Source of the DNA: Pontiellaceae bacterium
Lineage (GTDB): Bacteria; Verrucomicrobiota; Kiritimatiellia; Kiritimatiellales; Tichowtungiaceae
Direction of reading: 5' to 3'
Length of the DNA stretch: 5,329 nucleotides
Assembly (NCBI GenBank): GCA_029934215.1
Contig: JAOZMR010000203.1
Coordinates: 1-5,329, forward strand
Part shown: piece by piece, positions 1-5,140 of the stretch
How positions within the stretch are numbered: position 1 is the first letter of the stretch
Layout: every line of letters starts with the position of its first letter
Position numbers and translations under genes: made by a program
Notes under the pieces: generated by a model
What the model saw: only the letters and a program-made list of their open reading frames with translations
Database searches by the model: none
Told to the model about the DNA's origin: nothing

Positions 1-71
1 AGTTTTTCTCGAAATTCGTGATACCCCTTAGCACCCGTCCCATCCTTGCCTGGACTTTTTTTCAACTTCAT
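1..71 (-). CDS. 5' end of an unidentified gene, truncated by the window edge
   Basis: An open frame starts at ATG (71-69, minus) and runs without a stop off the left edge, giving 23 codons. It begins MKLKKSPGKDG and continues to GYHEFREK. A Shine-Dalgarno-like AAGGA (82-78) lies 6 nt before the ATG, which is good spacing and the main reason to believe the start. The visible N-terminus is strongly basic (eight Lys or Arg in 23 residues), with no signal peptide or membrane segment. I do not recognise the family and assign no function. It would be transcribed divergently from the tRNA-Cys/gcvH unit. A weak promoter-like pair, TTGCTA and TATACG 16 nt apart, lies on the minus strand just upstream. 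A chance open frame of this length is common, so confidence rests on the ribosome-binding site. Confidence 0.4.
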   Translation of the reverse strand, partial: MKLKKSPGKDGTGAKGYHEFREK

Positions 72-311
72 CGCGTATCCTTCGTATAAACCCTGCCGTA
101 TAGGGAACTCGAGAAAACTAGCAACAATTCCTGTTAAACAAAAGGTATTTCATTTGCGATATCGCTCAGAGTCAAAATGATGACGAAAAAAAAGTTAAAA
201 TTCCCCGCAAACATTGACGATCCATAGATGCTGGATGAAAAAAAAGACGAATTCTGAAGATTTATCTTTCAACATTCTGTGAACAGCTTACAGTACGTTG
301 CTTTCCGAGAG
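72..311. other. Intergenic region between the divergent left-edge gene and tRNA-Cys
   Basis: These 240 bp are A-rich in places, with A-runs near 185-193 and 238-245, and hold no convincing gene. The region must contain the promoter for the tRNA-Cys/gcvH unit, but no strong sigma-70 pair is visible. The best candidate is weak: TTTCAA (267-272) and TACAGT (289-294) with 16-nt spacing, which would start transcription near 301. I looked for a glycine riboswitch because of the downstream gcvH and saw none. A perfect 10-bp palindrome GCGATATCGC lies at 156-165 but is probably chance. Confidence 0.5.
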
Positions 312-385
312 GGCGTGATGGCCGAGTGGTTAGGCACGGGTCTGCAAAACCTGTTACAGCGGTTCAATTCCGCTTCACGCCTCCA
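312..385 (+). tRNA. tRNA-Cys (anticodon GCA)
   Basis: The full cloverleaf can be drawn by eye. The acceptor stem is GGCGTGA (312-318) with TCACGCC (375-381). The D stem is GCC (321-323) with GGC (333-335). The anticodon stem is CGGGT (337-341) with ACCTG (349-353), including one G-T wobble. Its loop CTGCAAA carries GCA at 344-346. The variable loop is 354-357. The T stem AGCGG/CCGCT encloses TTCAATT (363-369). The discriminator is T382, and CCA (383-385) is genomically encoded. Anticodon GCA reads UGC/UGU and charges cysteine; the U73 discriminator is also the usual cysteine identity base. The 3' end lies only 19 nt before the gcvH ATG, so co-transcription and processing from a tRNA-mRNA precursor are likely. 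Confidence 0.96.
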
Positions 386-394
386 AATTTTATC

Positions 395-401
395 AGGAGA
401 G
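395..401 (+). promoter_or_regulatory. Shine-Dalgarno AGGAGAG that fixes the gcvH start
   Basis: AGGAGAG ends 3 nt before ATG 405. The frame stays open upstream to 279, but that extension translates the tRNA-Cys gene. This site, together with the conserved H-protein N-terminus, sets the start at 405. The same AGGAGAG precedes the genes starting at 969 and at 4926 (minus), so it is this genome's preferred ribosome-binding sequence. Confidence 0.85.
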
Positions 402-404
402 ATA

Positions 405-785
405 ATGTCCCTACCCCAAGAACTATTTTACGAGAAGACTCACGAATGGCTTCGTATTGATGACCATACCGCCACCGTCGGAATCACTGACTTCGCGCAA
501 AATCAGCTATCTGACCTCACATTTGTTGAGCTACCCGAAGTGGGTAAAATCGTCGATGCGGGGGATGAAGTTGCTGTGCTTGAATCCGTCAAAGCCGCTT
601 CCGATATTTACGCACCAATTGCTGGCGAAATTGTTGCGGTTAACATGGACCTAGAAGACACTCCCGAGATGATCAACAATAGCCCCTACGAAGAAGGATG
701 GCTGTTCAAAATCAAATTTCAAAAAGAAGAAGATGTTGACAACCTTCTCAGCGCGGCCGCATACGAAGACTTTTGCGAGGAATAG
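405..785 (+). CDS. gcvH: Glycine cleavage system H protein
   Basis: The 126-aa product matches the usual H-protein length (about 125-130 aa). It is the soluble cytoplasmic lipoyl carrier that shuttles the aminomethyl group between the P and T proteins and passes electrons to the L protein. In some bacteria it also relays lipoate to other enzymes. The family signature is present throughout: YEKTHEWLRI near residues 9-18, VGITDFAQNQLSDLTFVELP at about 25-44, then the lipoyl site ESVKAASD with Lys63 as the predicted lipoylated residue. The tail NNSPYEEGWLFKIK (91-104) is also typical. The start at 405 follows a strong AGGAGAG. No gcvT, gcvP or lpd lies in the window, so this is a stand-alone gcvH, apparently co-transcribed with the tRNA-Cys 19 bp upstream. 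A GAGTGGC/GCCGCTC hairpin begins 3 nt after the stop. Confidence 0.96.
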   Translation: MSLPQELFYEKTHEWLRIDDHTATVGITDFAQNQLSDLTFVELPEVGKIVDAGDEVAVLESVKAASDIYAPIAGEIVAVNMDLEDTPEMINNSPYEEGWLFKIKFQKEEDVDNLLSAAAYEDFCEE

Positions 786-788
786 ATT

Positions 789-841
789 GAGTGGCATTGC
801 CGCTCGCCCACAAAAGGACTGCCTTCAGAATCGGCAGTTCC
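789..841 (+). terminator. Two small hairpins after gcvH, possible weak terminator
   Basis: GAGTGGC (789-795) and GCCGCTC (799-805) form a 7-bp stem (one G-T pair) with a 3-nt loop, starting 3 nt after the gcvH stop. A second hairpin follows: GGACTGCC (816-823) pairs with GGCAGTTCC (833-841) with one bulged T, and is followed by CTCCCTTTAT. Neither has a proper T-tract. Termination here is plausible by position, but the sequence does not show it firmly. Confidence 0.35.
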
Positions 842-968
842 TCCCTTTATCGTCCCACTCCTCGCTGCATTAGTTGGGATACATTGATCTTCTATCACTC
901 CACAACGAAAAGAGTGGTAACGGAAGGGAAATCCGTATATAAAACAACGATCAATTAGGAGAGATGTC
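842..968 (+). promoter_or_regulatory. Upstream region of the regulator-aminotransferase pair
   Basis: This region must hold the promoter of the gene at 969. A TATATAAA stretch (936-943) is a possible -10, with a poor -35 (TGGTAA, 915-920) 17 nt upstream. Just before it, TATCACTC (893-900) and GAGTGGTA (912-919) form an imperfect 8-bp inverted repeat that could be an operator or an RNA hairpin. ATTGATC (883-889) and GATCAAT (949-955) are a second, widely spaced inverted pair. Lrp-family regulators often control their own promoter, so one of these could be a binding site, but none matches a consensus I recognise. AGGAGAG (957-963) is the ribosome-binding site, 5 nt before the ATG. Confidence 0.3.
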
Positions 969-1448
969 ATGAACGAACTGCTCAAACTACTGAAAAACAA
1001 CGCAAAAGAGAGCCCAGAAAATTTGGCTAAATTGCTCGGAATCCCCGTCGACGAGGTGACTCGCCGTATCGCCGAATACGAGAAAGATGGAATCATCCAG
1101 GGCTATCAGGCGGTCATTAACGAAGACAAATTGGACGGCGCCCCCGTCACAGCGGCCATCGAAGTTCGACTCACCGCCGAGCGCGAAGGCGGCTTCAATC
1201 GTGTCGCCGAACGGATTAGCCGTTTCCCAGAGGTTCGGTCAGCATTTCTGATGTCTGGAGGCTACGACTTGCTCCTTTTTGTCAGCGGAAACACACTCCA
1301 CGAGGTCGCCAGCTTTGTCAGCGAAAAGCTCTCAACGCTCAGTGGAGTGGTCGGCACTGGAACTCACTTTATGCTCAAAACATATAAACGTAACGACGTA
1401 CTCATGCATATCCCCGATGAAAACGAACGCCCACAAATCTCTCCATAG
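969..1448 (+). CDS. Lrp/AsnC-family transcriptional regulator
   Basis: The 159-aa product has the standard Lrp/AsnC architecture and size. Residues 1-50 form a winged helix-turn-helix: LAKLLGIPVDEVTRRIAEYEKDG at about 19-41, then IIQGYQAVIN, which matches the family's I.GY.a.in hinge. Residues 55-145 are the RAM (ACT-like) ligand-binding domain, with the LMSGGYDLLLFV strand (94-105) and the GVVGTGTHFMLKTYK strand (126-140). Such proteins assemble as dimers to octamers and respond to amino acids. The gene overlaps the downstream aminotransferase by 32 bp, which makes local control of that enzyme the likeliest role. The pairing resembles Bacillus subtilis AlaR-AlaT (YugG-YugH), so alanine is a candidate effector, by inference only. 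The short C-terminal tail (IPDENERPQISP) lies in the overlap with the next gene. The start is set by AGGAGAG at 957-963; an out-of-frame ATG at 964 is ignored. Confidence 0.93.
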   Translation: MNELLKLLKNNAKESPENLAKLLGIPVDEVTRRIAEYEKDGIIQGYQAVINEDKLDGAPVTAAIEVRLTAEREGGFNRVAERISRFPEVRSAFLMSGGYDLLLFVSGNTLHEVASFVSEKLSTLSGVVGTGTHFMLKTYKRNDVLMHIPDENERPQISP

Positions 1449-2598
1449 TCGAATCGCTAGCCATGTACGCGACATCCCGCGCTCCGGTATACGCGATTTC
1501 TTCGACATTGTAAGCTCCCGCGACGACGTAATCAGCCTCGGAGTCGGCGAACCCGACTTCGTCACACCGTGGCATATTCGCGAAGCTGCAATCAAAACCC
1601 TCGAACAAGGAATCACCAGCTACACGCCCAACCTAGGGTTGCCTAGCCTGCGCAAAGAAATCTCCGGCTATGTTAAAAAAATCACCGGAACAACATACAA
1701 TCCAGACACCGAGATACTGATCGCAGTCGGCGTCAGCGAGGCGATGGACCTCGCAGTCCGAGCATTAATTGAACCCGGCGACGAAGTGCTCTACCACGAG
1801 CCATGCTATGTCTCCTATAGCCCGGTCATCACATTTGCGCACGGTATCCCCGTCAAAGTTGAAACCACCAAAGAAAACGACTTCAAACTCACTCGCGAAG
1901 CCCTGGAGAAAAAAGTCAGCCCAAAGACCAAACTGCTGATGCTCAACTATCCGACAAACCCGACCGGCGCCACCCTATCGCGCGAAGAGATAAACGACAT
2001 CGCTGAATTTGCCATCGACCACGACCTCATCGTCCTCACCGACGAAATCTACGGCGAACTATCCTACGACCAGCCACACATTAGCATCTTAGAAACACCC
2101 GGCATGCGCGAACGCACCATTTACCTGCACGGTTTCTCAAAAGCGTGGGCCATGACCGGTTTCCGCCTCGGCTTCTCCTGTGCTCCGCCCGAGCTGACAG
2201 AAGCCATGATGAAAATTCATCAATACACCATGCTATGTGCTCCGATCCTAAGCCAAAAAGCCGCGATCGAAGCCTTAAGAAATCCTGAAGACGATATTGC
2301 AACGATGCGAGAAAGCTACGCCGTTCGGCGCAACTATATGCACAACGCCTTCCTCGAAATCGGGATCGACTGCTTCCTACCCGGTGGAGCCTTCTACATG
2401 TTTCCAGACATTGGAAAATTCCACCTTAGCTCACACGAATTCGCCATGAAACTTCTAGAAGAAGAAAACGTCGCCCTCGTTCCTGGCACCGCCTTCGGCG
2501 AATGCGGCGAAGGCTCCGTCCGCTGTTGCTACGCCACAGCTCTCGACGATATCAAAGAAGCAATGATTCGCATTGCACGCTTTGTTCGGCGCTTGTAG
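1417..2598 (+). CDS. Class I/II PLP-dependent aminotransferase (AlaT/PatA-like)
   Basis: The 393-aa fold-type I aminotransferase is full length. Visible motifs are GVGEPDF (42-48), SYTPNLG with Tyr69 near the cofactor, the YPTNPTG loop with Asn181, DEIYGEL with Asp209 and Tyr212 (pyridine-nitrogen and phenolate contacts), and HGFSKAWAMTGFRLG with Lys242 as the Schiff-base lysine. Arg369 in VRCCYA is the expected carboxylate-binding arginine. The reaction is amino-group transfer between an amino acid and a 2-oxo acid, usually with glutamate/2-oxoglutarate as one pair. The Lrp-family neighbour suggests alanine-pyruvate or aromatic transamination, but specificity cannot be read from sequence alone. 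The frame is open back to 1279, but homology begins near DIPRSGIRDFF. ATG 1417 is the only sensible start. It lies inside the regulator gene and has no Shine-Dalgarno, so translational coupling is likely. No signal peptide; cytoplasmic. Confidence 0.92.
   Translation: MKTNAHKSLHSRIASHVRDIPRSGIRDFFDIVSSRDDVISLGVGEPDFVTPWHIREAAIKTLEQGITSYTPNLGLPSLRKEISGYVKKITGTTYNPDTEILIAVGVSEAMDLAVRALIEPGDEVLYHEPCYVSYSPVITFAHGIPVKVETTKENDFKLTREALEKKVSPKTKLLMLNYPTNPTGATLSREEINDIAEFAIDHDLIVLTDEIYGELSYDQPHISILETPGMRERTIYLHGFSKAWAMTGFRLGFSCAPPELTEAMMKIHQYTMLCAPILSQKAAIEALRNPEDDIATMRESYAVRRNYMHNAFLEIGIDCFLPGGAFYMFPDIGKFHLSSHEFAMKLLEEENVALVPGTAFGECGEGSVRCCYATALDDIKEAMIRIARFVRRL
2402..2416. repeat. Near-copy of the 15-bp palindrome, inside the aminotransferase gene
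   Basis: TTCCAGACATTGGAA differs from TTCCAA-N3-TTGGAA at one base (G2407). The symmetry extends one base each side (T2401/A2417). It could be chance, since it is the only copy in the left half of the window. Confidence 0.4.
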
Positions 2599-2620
2599 AA
2601 AAAACGAAGCAATAAAAGAA

Positions 2621-2645
2621 AAGGGTTCCAAACCTTGGAACCCTT
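2621..2645. terminator. Bidirectional intrinsic terminator between convergent genes, built on the palindrome
   Basis: AAGGGTTCCAA (2621-2631) and TTGGAACCCTT (2635-2645) make a perfect 11-bp stem with a 3-nt loop (ACC). It lies between the aminotransferase stop (2598) and the receptor stop (2669, minus). Read on the minus strand, the stem is followed by TTCTTTTATTG, a reasonable U-tract. On the plus strand the downstream sequence is only pyrimidine-rich (CTCCTTC). It probably terminates the minus-strand receptor transcript well and the plus-strand transcript less cleanly. The stem core is one perfect copy of the TTCCAA-N3-TTGGAA family (2626-2640). Confidence 0.82.
2626..2640. repeat. Perfect 15-bp palindrome TTCCAA-ACC-TTGGAA
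   Basis: Perfect intergenic copy of the family, extended by 5 more complementary bases on each side to form the terminator stem at 2621-2645. The 24 bases from 2635 to 2658 reappear at 5194-5217 with two differences. Confidence 0.9.
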
Positions 2646-2668
2646 CTCCTTCAATCGGCGTTTTATAT

Positions 2669-4675
2669 TTAGAAATCTGTTTTCCATGCAACTGAGAAGG
2701 AGCGTCCGGGTTCGTGGAGGACAACGCTGCCGCTGCGGTCGGATGAGAGATAGTTATTGTACTGCTCATTAAAGAGATTTTCAACCCCTAGAGTCAACGT
2801 GTGCTTTGCGCGAGCGCTTTCAAAATCGTAGCCAATTCGTAGATTGACAACCTGCCATGCGCCAACACCCTCGGTATCAGATGGCGTTTGATCCTGCTTG
2901 ACCGCGAATTCGGTTTCAACTGTGCCCCAAACTCCATCGGGATGTTCGCCGCGTAGACCAAGGAGTCCGCTGAGTGGCGCGATGTTGGGTAGATCATCAC
3001 CTGTCTCTTTATCTCGACCTGTCAGGCAGCTGAGGTTTCCAAAAAGTTTCCAAGGTTCGGAAATTGTCCAATCCGCTTTGGTTTCGAATCCGTAGATCTC
3101 AGCCTTCTGAACGTTGGCATAGTGTTCATCTGGACCCGCGCCAATGTTGTCGATAATGATCATGTTGTTGAGCTTGTTGTAGAAGGCGGAGACCGATGCG
3201 CTTAAGGTTTCGGTGTTCCAGTCGAACCCCCACTCGGTGAAGAGCGATTCTTCCGGGTCGAGGGATGGATCGCCGAAGAGTTTTCCGCCGCCCATGAGGT
3301 TGATGTTCGAGAATCGTTCCTCGAGGGTTGCGGCGCGATAGCCACGCGCAACGATTCCCTTAGTGCTCAGGTTCGCGCTCAGCGCGTATGTTGCGCCGAG
3401 GTGCGCGTTCCAGGTGATGTCGTCCTCGGTGCTTTCTTCCCAGTTGACCGTTGAAACTGTTTCGTCGTTATGCACCTCAATCCAATCGGCGCGTCCGCCA
3501 GCGCTGAGGGTTAAACGATCGGATACTGCCCAGCTATTTTCACCAAACCCGCCGACGGAGAGAAACGAGCTGTCGGGCAGCGGCTTGTCAAATAAGGACG
3601 TTCCGGCTCGGGGACCCGCGACGAAATCCCGTTCGCGGAACCCTTTGTAGGTGCGCCGCCAAACATCGGCTCCGGCGACGAGTGTGTGACCGCCGAGTTG
3701 GAACCGATTTTCCCATTGTCCGCCGAGAGTGTCGTGGTTTGCTCCAGGACGAAGTTCAGAGACGGGTCCGCCGCGAAAATGGTCAATCACGGCTCGACGA
3801 TGATTAAACTGGTAGTAGATTTTCAGCTCCGATTCGTCCCAACTTCCAAGGGTTGGAAGCCAGGTGTGGGTGAGATCGATGAGCCCTCGGCGGGTGACAG
3901 GATAGGTGATCCACTGTCCGCCGGCTGGAAGCTGAGAACCGCCAGCCGGAACGCCGATGTTTTCGCCTTCATAATATTGAACCTGCGACTCGATGGTATG
4001 AGCGGCGTTAAACCGATGACCGACTTTGACGGTGGTTTGACGATCTCGAAACTGGCTATTTTGCATCGTCTCACCGTTTCCATCCTTGTAGCTATCGAAA
4101 TCGCGGTAGGTTTGCGCGGCGTAAACATAATCGCTCGAATTCGCCCAGCTTCCCCAGACCGTAGTTGAAAAACCCGCAGGATTGCTTTTCCAAACATTGG
4201 AAAACCCAAATCCAGATTTCTCCACCCCTTGGAACTTTTTATCTTTAGTGATGATGTTAATGACGCCGCCGATGCTTCCAGACCCGTAAAGCGCCGAGAC
4301 GGGACCCTTGAGCACTTCGATCCGCTCAATCGAAGCAGGATCAATCAGACCAAGACGAGCATTAATCCCGTTCGCGCTTTCAACGCGTGCTCCATCGATC
4401 AACACAACCACGGAATCGCGGCTCAATCCGCGAATATTAACGTCCGACCCCCACGCGCCATCGGAATTCTTCCAAACCCCGGAACAATGCTTTCCAAGGT
4501 TTGGAACACTTATAGGCTGATCCTCAAAAATCGCACGCTCATCAACAACAGAAATACCGCCCGGCGTTTTTGAAATCGGCGAAGCATACCCACGAGCCGA
4601 AACCACGATCCTCTGCATATTGGTTCCGGCGAACAAGGCGAAAGGAAGAAACAGGAAAAAAAGGATGTATTTCAT
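2669..4675 (-). CDS. TonB-dependent outer-membrane receptor
   Basis: The 668-aa protein is complete. A signal peptide occupies residues 1-16 (MKYILFFLFLPFALFA, predicted cut before GTNMQ). RIVVSA at 22-27 fits a TonB box. The plug domain (about 33-145) shows VNIRGLSRDSVVVLIDGARV and IERIEVLKGPVSALYGSGSI, ending GGVINIITK. The barrel (about 150-668) ends in the family pattern VENLFNEQYNNYL...EPGRSFSVAWKTDF, with the terminal Phe expected for outer-membrane insertion. YRAATLEERF (446-455) and GDPSLDPEES (468-477) resemble the FRAP and NPNL boxes of haem, cobalamin and siderophore receptors, but no histidine lies between them, so haem specificity is not supported. It should import a scarce ligand using TonB energy; tonB/exbBD are not in the window. 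Its start overlaps the upstream stop by 4 bp (ATGA), with AAAGG (4689-4685) as ribosome-binding site. Several DNA palindromes lie within it. Confidence 0.94.
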   Translation of the reverse strand: MKYILFFLFLPFALFAGTNMQRIVVSARGYASPISKTPGGISVVDERAIFEDQPISVPNLGKHCSGVWKNSDGAWGSDVNIRGLSRDSVVVLIDGARVESANGINARLGLIDPASIERIEVLKGPVSALYGSGSIGGVINIITKDKKFQGVEKSGFGFSNVWKSNPAGFSTTVWGSWANSSDYVYAAQTYRDFDSYKDGNGETMQNSQFRDRQTTVKVGHRFNAAHTIESQVQYYEGENIGVPAGGSQLPAGGQWITYPVTRRGLIDLTHTWLPTLGSWDESELKIYYQFNHRRAVIDHFRGGPVSELRPGANHDTLGGQWENRFQLGGHTLVAGADVWRRTYKGFRERDFVAGPRAGTSLFDKPLPDSSFLSVGGFGENSWAVSDRLTLSAGGRADWIEVHNDETVSTVNWEESTEDDITWNAHLGATYALSANLSTKGIVARGYRAATLEERFSNINLMGGGKLFGDPSLDPEESLFTEWGFDWNTETLSASVSAFYNKLNNMIIIDNIGAGPDEHYANVQKAEIYGFETKADWTISEPWKLFGNLSCLTGRDKETGDDLPNIAPLSGLLGLRGEHPDGVWGTVETEFAVKQDQTPSDTEGVGAWQVVNLRIGYDFESARAKHTLTLGVENLFNEQYNNYLSSDRSGSVVLHEPGRSFSVAWKTDF
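3037..3062. repeat. Palindrome half-site plus near-perfect copy in the receptor gene
   Basis: TTCCAAGGTTCGGAA (3048-3062) has one mismatch to TTCCAA-N3-TTGGAA. A TTCCAA half-site (3037-3042) lies 5 bp before it. On the coding (minus) strand the region encodes EPWKLFGN. Confidence 0.55.
3844..3858. repeat. Perfect 15-bp palindrome TTCCAA-GGG-TTGGAA in the receptor gene
   Basis: Perfect copy, with symmetry extending one base each side (C3843/G3859). On the coding strand it is read as Leu-Pro-Thr-Leu-Gly (residues 273-277) in a barrel strand/loop, so the palindrome is accommodated in an intact frame. Confidence 0.9.
4188..4202. repeat. Perfect 15-bp palindrome TTCCAA-ACA-TTGGAA in the receptor gene
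   Basis: Perfect copy extended by TT/AA on each side (4186-4204). It is read on the coding strand as FSNVWK (residues 158-163), a different reading frame from the copy at 3844. Confidence 0.9.
4220..4234. repeat. Degenerate copy of the palindrome in the receptor gene
   Basis: CTCCACCCCTTGGAA has an intact TTGGAA half and two mismatches in the other half. It lies 17 bp after the perfect copy at 4188-4202 and is read as FQGVE (residues 148-152) on the coding strand, the third reading frame. Confidence 0.35.
4470..4484. repeat. Degenerate copy of the palindrome in the receptor gene
   Basis: TTCCAAACCCCGGAA has an intact TTCCAA half and two mismatches in the other half. It is read as SGVWK (residues 65-69) on the coding strand, and forms a close pair with the perfect copy 7 bp away at 4492-4506. 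Confidence 0.4.
4492..4506. repeat. Perfect 15-bp palindrome TTCCAA-GGT-TTGGAA in the receptor gene
   Basis: Perfect copy within the plug-domain coding region, read as VPNLGK (residues 57-62) on the coding strand. Its central triplet GGT is the reverse complement of the ACC found at 2626-2640. Confidence 0.9.
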
Positions 4676-4926
4676 TGTTTTTTTCCTTTCGCGAACATGG
4701 ATTTGACAGAAACGCCTGGGAGACTCCCAAGTTTCCCTGTGAGCACCCCGAGTTCATCGGTAGAAGCTTCGACAGTAAGAGCGATAGTTGCGCAATCGTC
4801 GGTGGCGTTCACCCCCATACGAGCCTTGATAAGTTTGCCATGCTCGGTGAGCACATCATTAACCGCTGACGCATGAGCAGTACGGTTATCAATAATAATT
4901 CCTACGAATCCGGTTCTTTTCTCCAT
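4672..4926 (-). CDS. TM1266-family small protein (putative iron-only hydrogenase system regulator)
   Basis: The 84-aa protein starts EKRTGFVGIIIDNR, has ARMGV at 35-39, and carries the strongly family-typical TDELGVLTGKLGSLPGVSVK at about 56-75. This matches the TM1266 group, named for its association with the [FeFe]-hydrogenase maturation genes hydE/F/G. The fold is a ferredoxin-like (ACT/NikR C-terminal type) small-molecule or metal-sensing domain. No DNA-binding domain is present, so 'regulator' is a family name, not something the sequence shows. It is the first gene of a minus-strand operon. AGGAGAG (4937-4931) lies 4 nt before the ATG, and its TGA overlaps the receptor ATG, so the two are translationally coupled. 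No hydrogenase gene is in the window. The likely role is sensing or adjusting supply of whatever the receptor imports, by inference. Confidence 0.85.
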   Translation of the reverse strand: MEKRTGFVGIIIDNRTAHASAVNDVLTEHGKLIKARMGVNATDDCATIALTVEASTDELGVLTGKLGSLPGVSVKSMFAKGKKQ

Positions 4927-4928
4927 TT

Positions 4929-5088
4929 TACTCTCCTAACTTTCGGCGAATAAAAAAAATCCGCCACAGTAATTCTGCGGCGGAAGAAGTATAGGCGTAG
5001 AACGCCAGCGATAAATTAAACTCTTCATTTGCCTAAGCTCAGGGAACCCCCCTTACCGCAGAAAACAAAACGGAGAGTAGAGCTCTCA
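4929..5088 (-). promoter_or_regulatory. Structured mRNA leader with possible terminator/anti-terminator and SD-sequestering elements
   Basis: Reading the minus strand 5' to 3', GAGAG (5087-5083) can pair with CTCTC (5077-5073). TACTCTCC (5079-5072), which overlaps that arm, is perfectly complementary to the ribosome-binding GGAGAGTA (4936-4929). TTCTGCGG (5063-5056) is perfectly complementary to CCGCAGAA (4980-4973), the 5' arm of the terminator. A local GGCGT-TCT-ACGCC hairpin (5006-4994) and a near-palindrome CCTGAGCTTAGG (5043-5032) lie between. The two long-range helices are nested and so compatible with each other; both compete with local hairpins. This layout suits a riboswitch, protein-bound leader or attenuator. 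It matches no class I know, and no clear promoter is visible. Confidence 0.45.
4952..4984 (-). terminator. Intrinsic terminator in the leader of the TM1266-receptor operon
   Basis: On the minus strand TCCGCCGCAG (4984-4975), a 5-nt loop AATTA and CTGTGGCGGA (4969-4960) form a 10-bp stem with one G-U pair, followed at once by eight T. Read on the plus strand the wobble becomes an A-C mismatch and no T-tract follows, so it acts on minus-strand transcripts. It ends only 25 nt before the TM1266 ATG, leaving almost no room for a promoter between. It is therefore more likely an attenuator in the operon's own leader than the end of an upstream unit. Confidence 0.85.
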
Positions 5089-5098
5089 TTCGGGTGTG

Positions 5099-5139
5099 TA
5101 AATGTTTTTACGAAAAAAATTCTCCGGTGTAGACATTTA
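5099..5139. repeat. AT-rich hairpin
   Basis: TAAATGT (5099-5105) and ACATTTA (5133-5139) are a perfect 7-bp inverted repeat. Inside it, a T-run and an A-run (about 5105-5119) can pair again. It lies directly beside the 99-bp inverted-repeat element. Function unknown; chance is possible in AT-rich DNA. Confidence 0.3.
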
Positions 5140-5140
5140 A

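Noticed and set aside
156..165. Perfect palindrome GCGATATCGC
   Set aside because: A single 10-bp palindrome is expected by chance at this scale and nothing links it to a promoter.
86..311. Glycine riboswitch upstream of gcvH
   Set aside because: No tandem aptamer-like sequence is visible, and the tRNA-Cys gene occupies the space next to gcvH.
279..404. N-terminal extension of the gcvH reading frame from 279
   Set aside because: It translates through the tRNA-Cys gene; ATG 405 has AGGAGAG in front and gives the normal H-protein N-terminus and length.
883..955. ATTGATC/GATCAAT inverted pair flanking the possible promoter of the Lrp/AsnC gene
   Set aside because: A 7-bp complementary pair within about 180 bp is expected about once by chance; kept only as a note in the upstream-region entry.
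964..966. ATG just before the Lrp/AsnC start
   Set aside because: It is out of frame with the regulator and overlaps the spacing region of the Shine-Dalgarno.
1279..1416. N-terminal extension of the aminotransferase frame from 1279
   Set aside because: The extra 46 residues are an out-of-frame reading of the Lrp/AsnC gene and have no aminotransferase character.
4936..5028. 30-codon minus-strand ORF (MKSLIYRWRS...) spanning the leader terminator and ending in the TM1266 Shine-Dalgarno
   Set aside because: The start has only a weak AGG upstream, the composition follows the hairpin sequence, and there is no run of a regulatory codon; more likely chance than an attenuator peptide, though worth remembering if ribosome data exist.
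5071..5088. Plus-strand GGAGAGTAGA resembling the start of a tetrahydrofolate riboswitch
   Set aside because: No further THF-riboswitch elements follow and no plus-strand gene lies downstream; on the minus strand it is better explained as the anti-Shine-Dalgarno hairpin.
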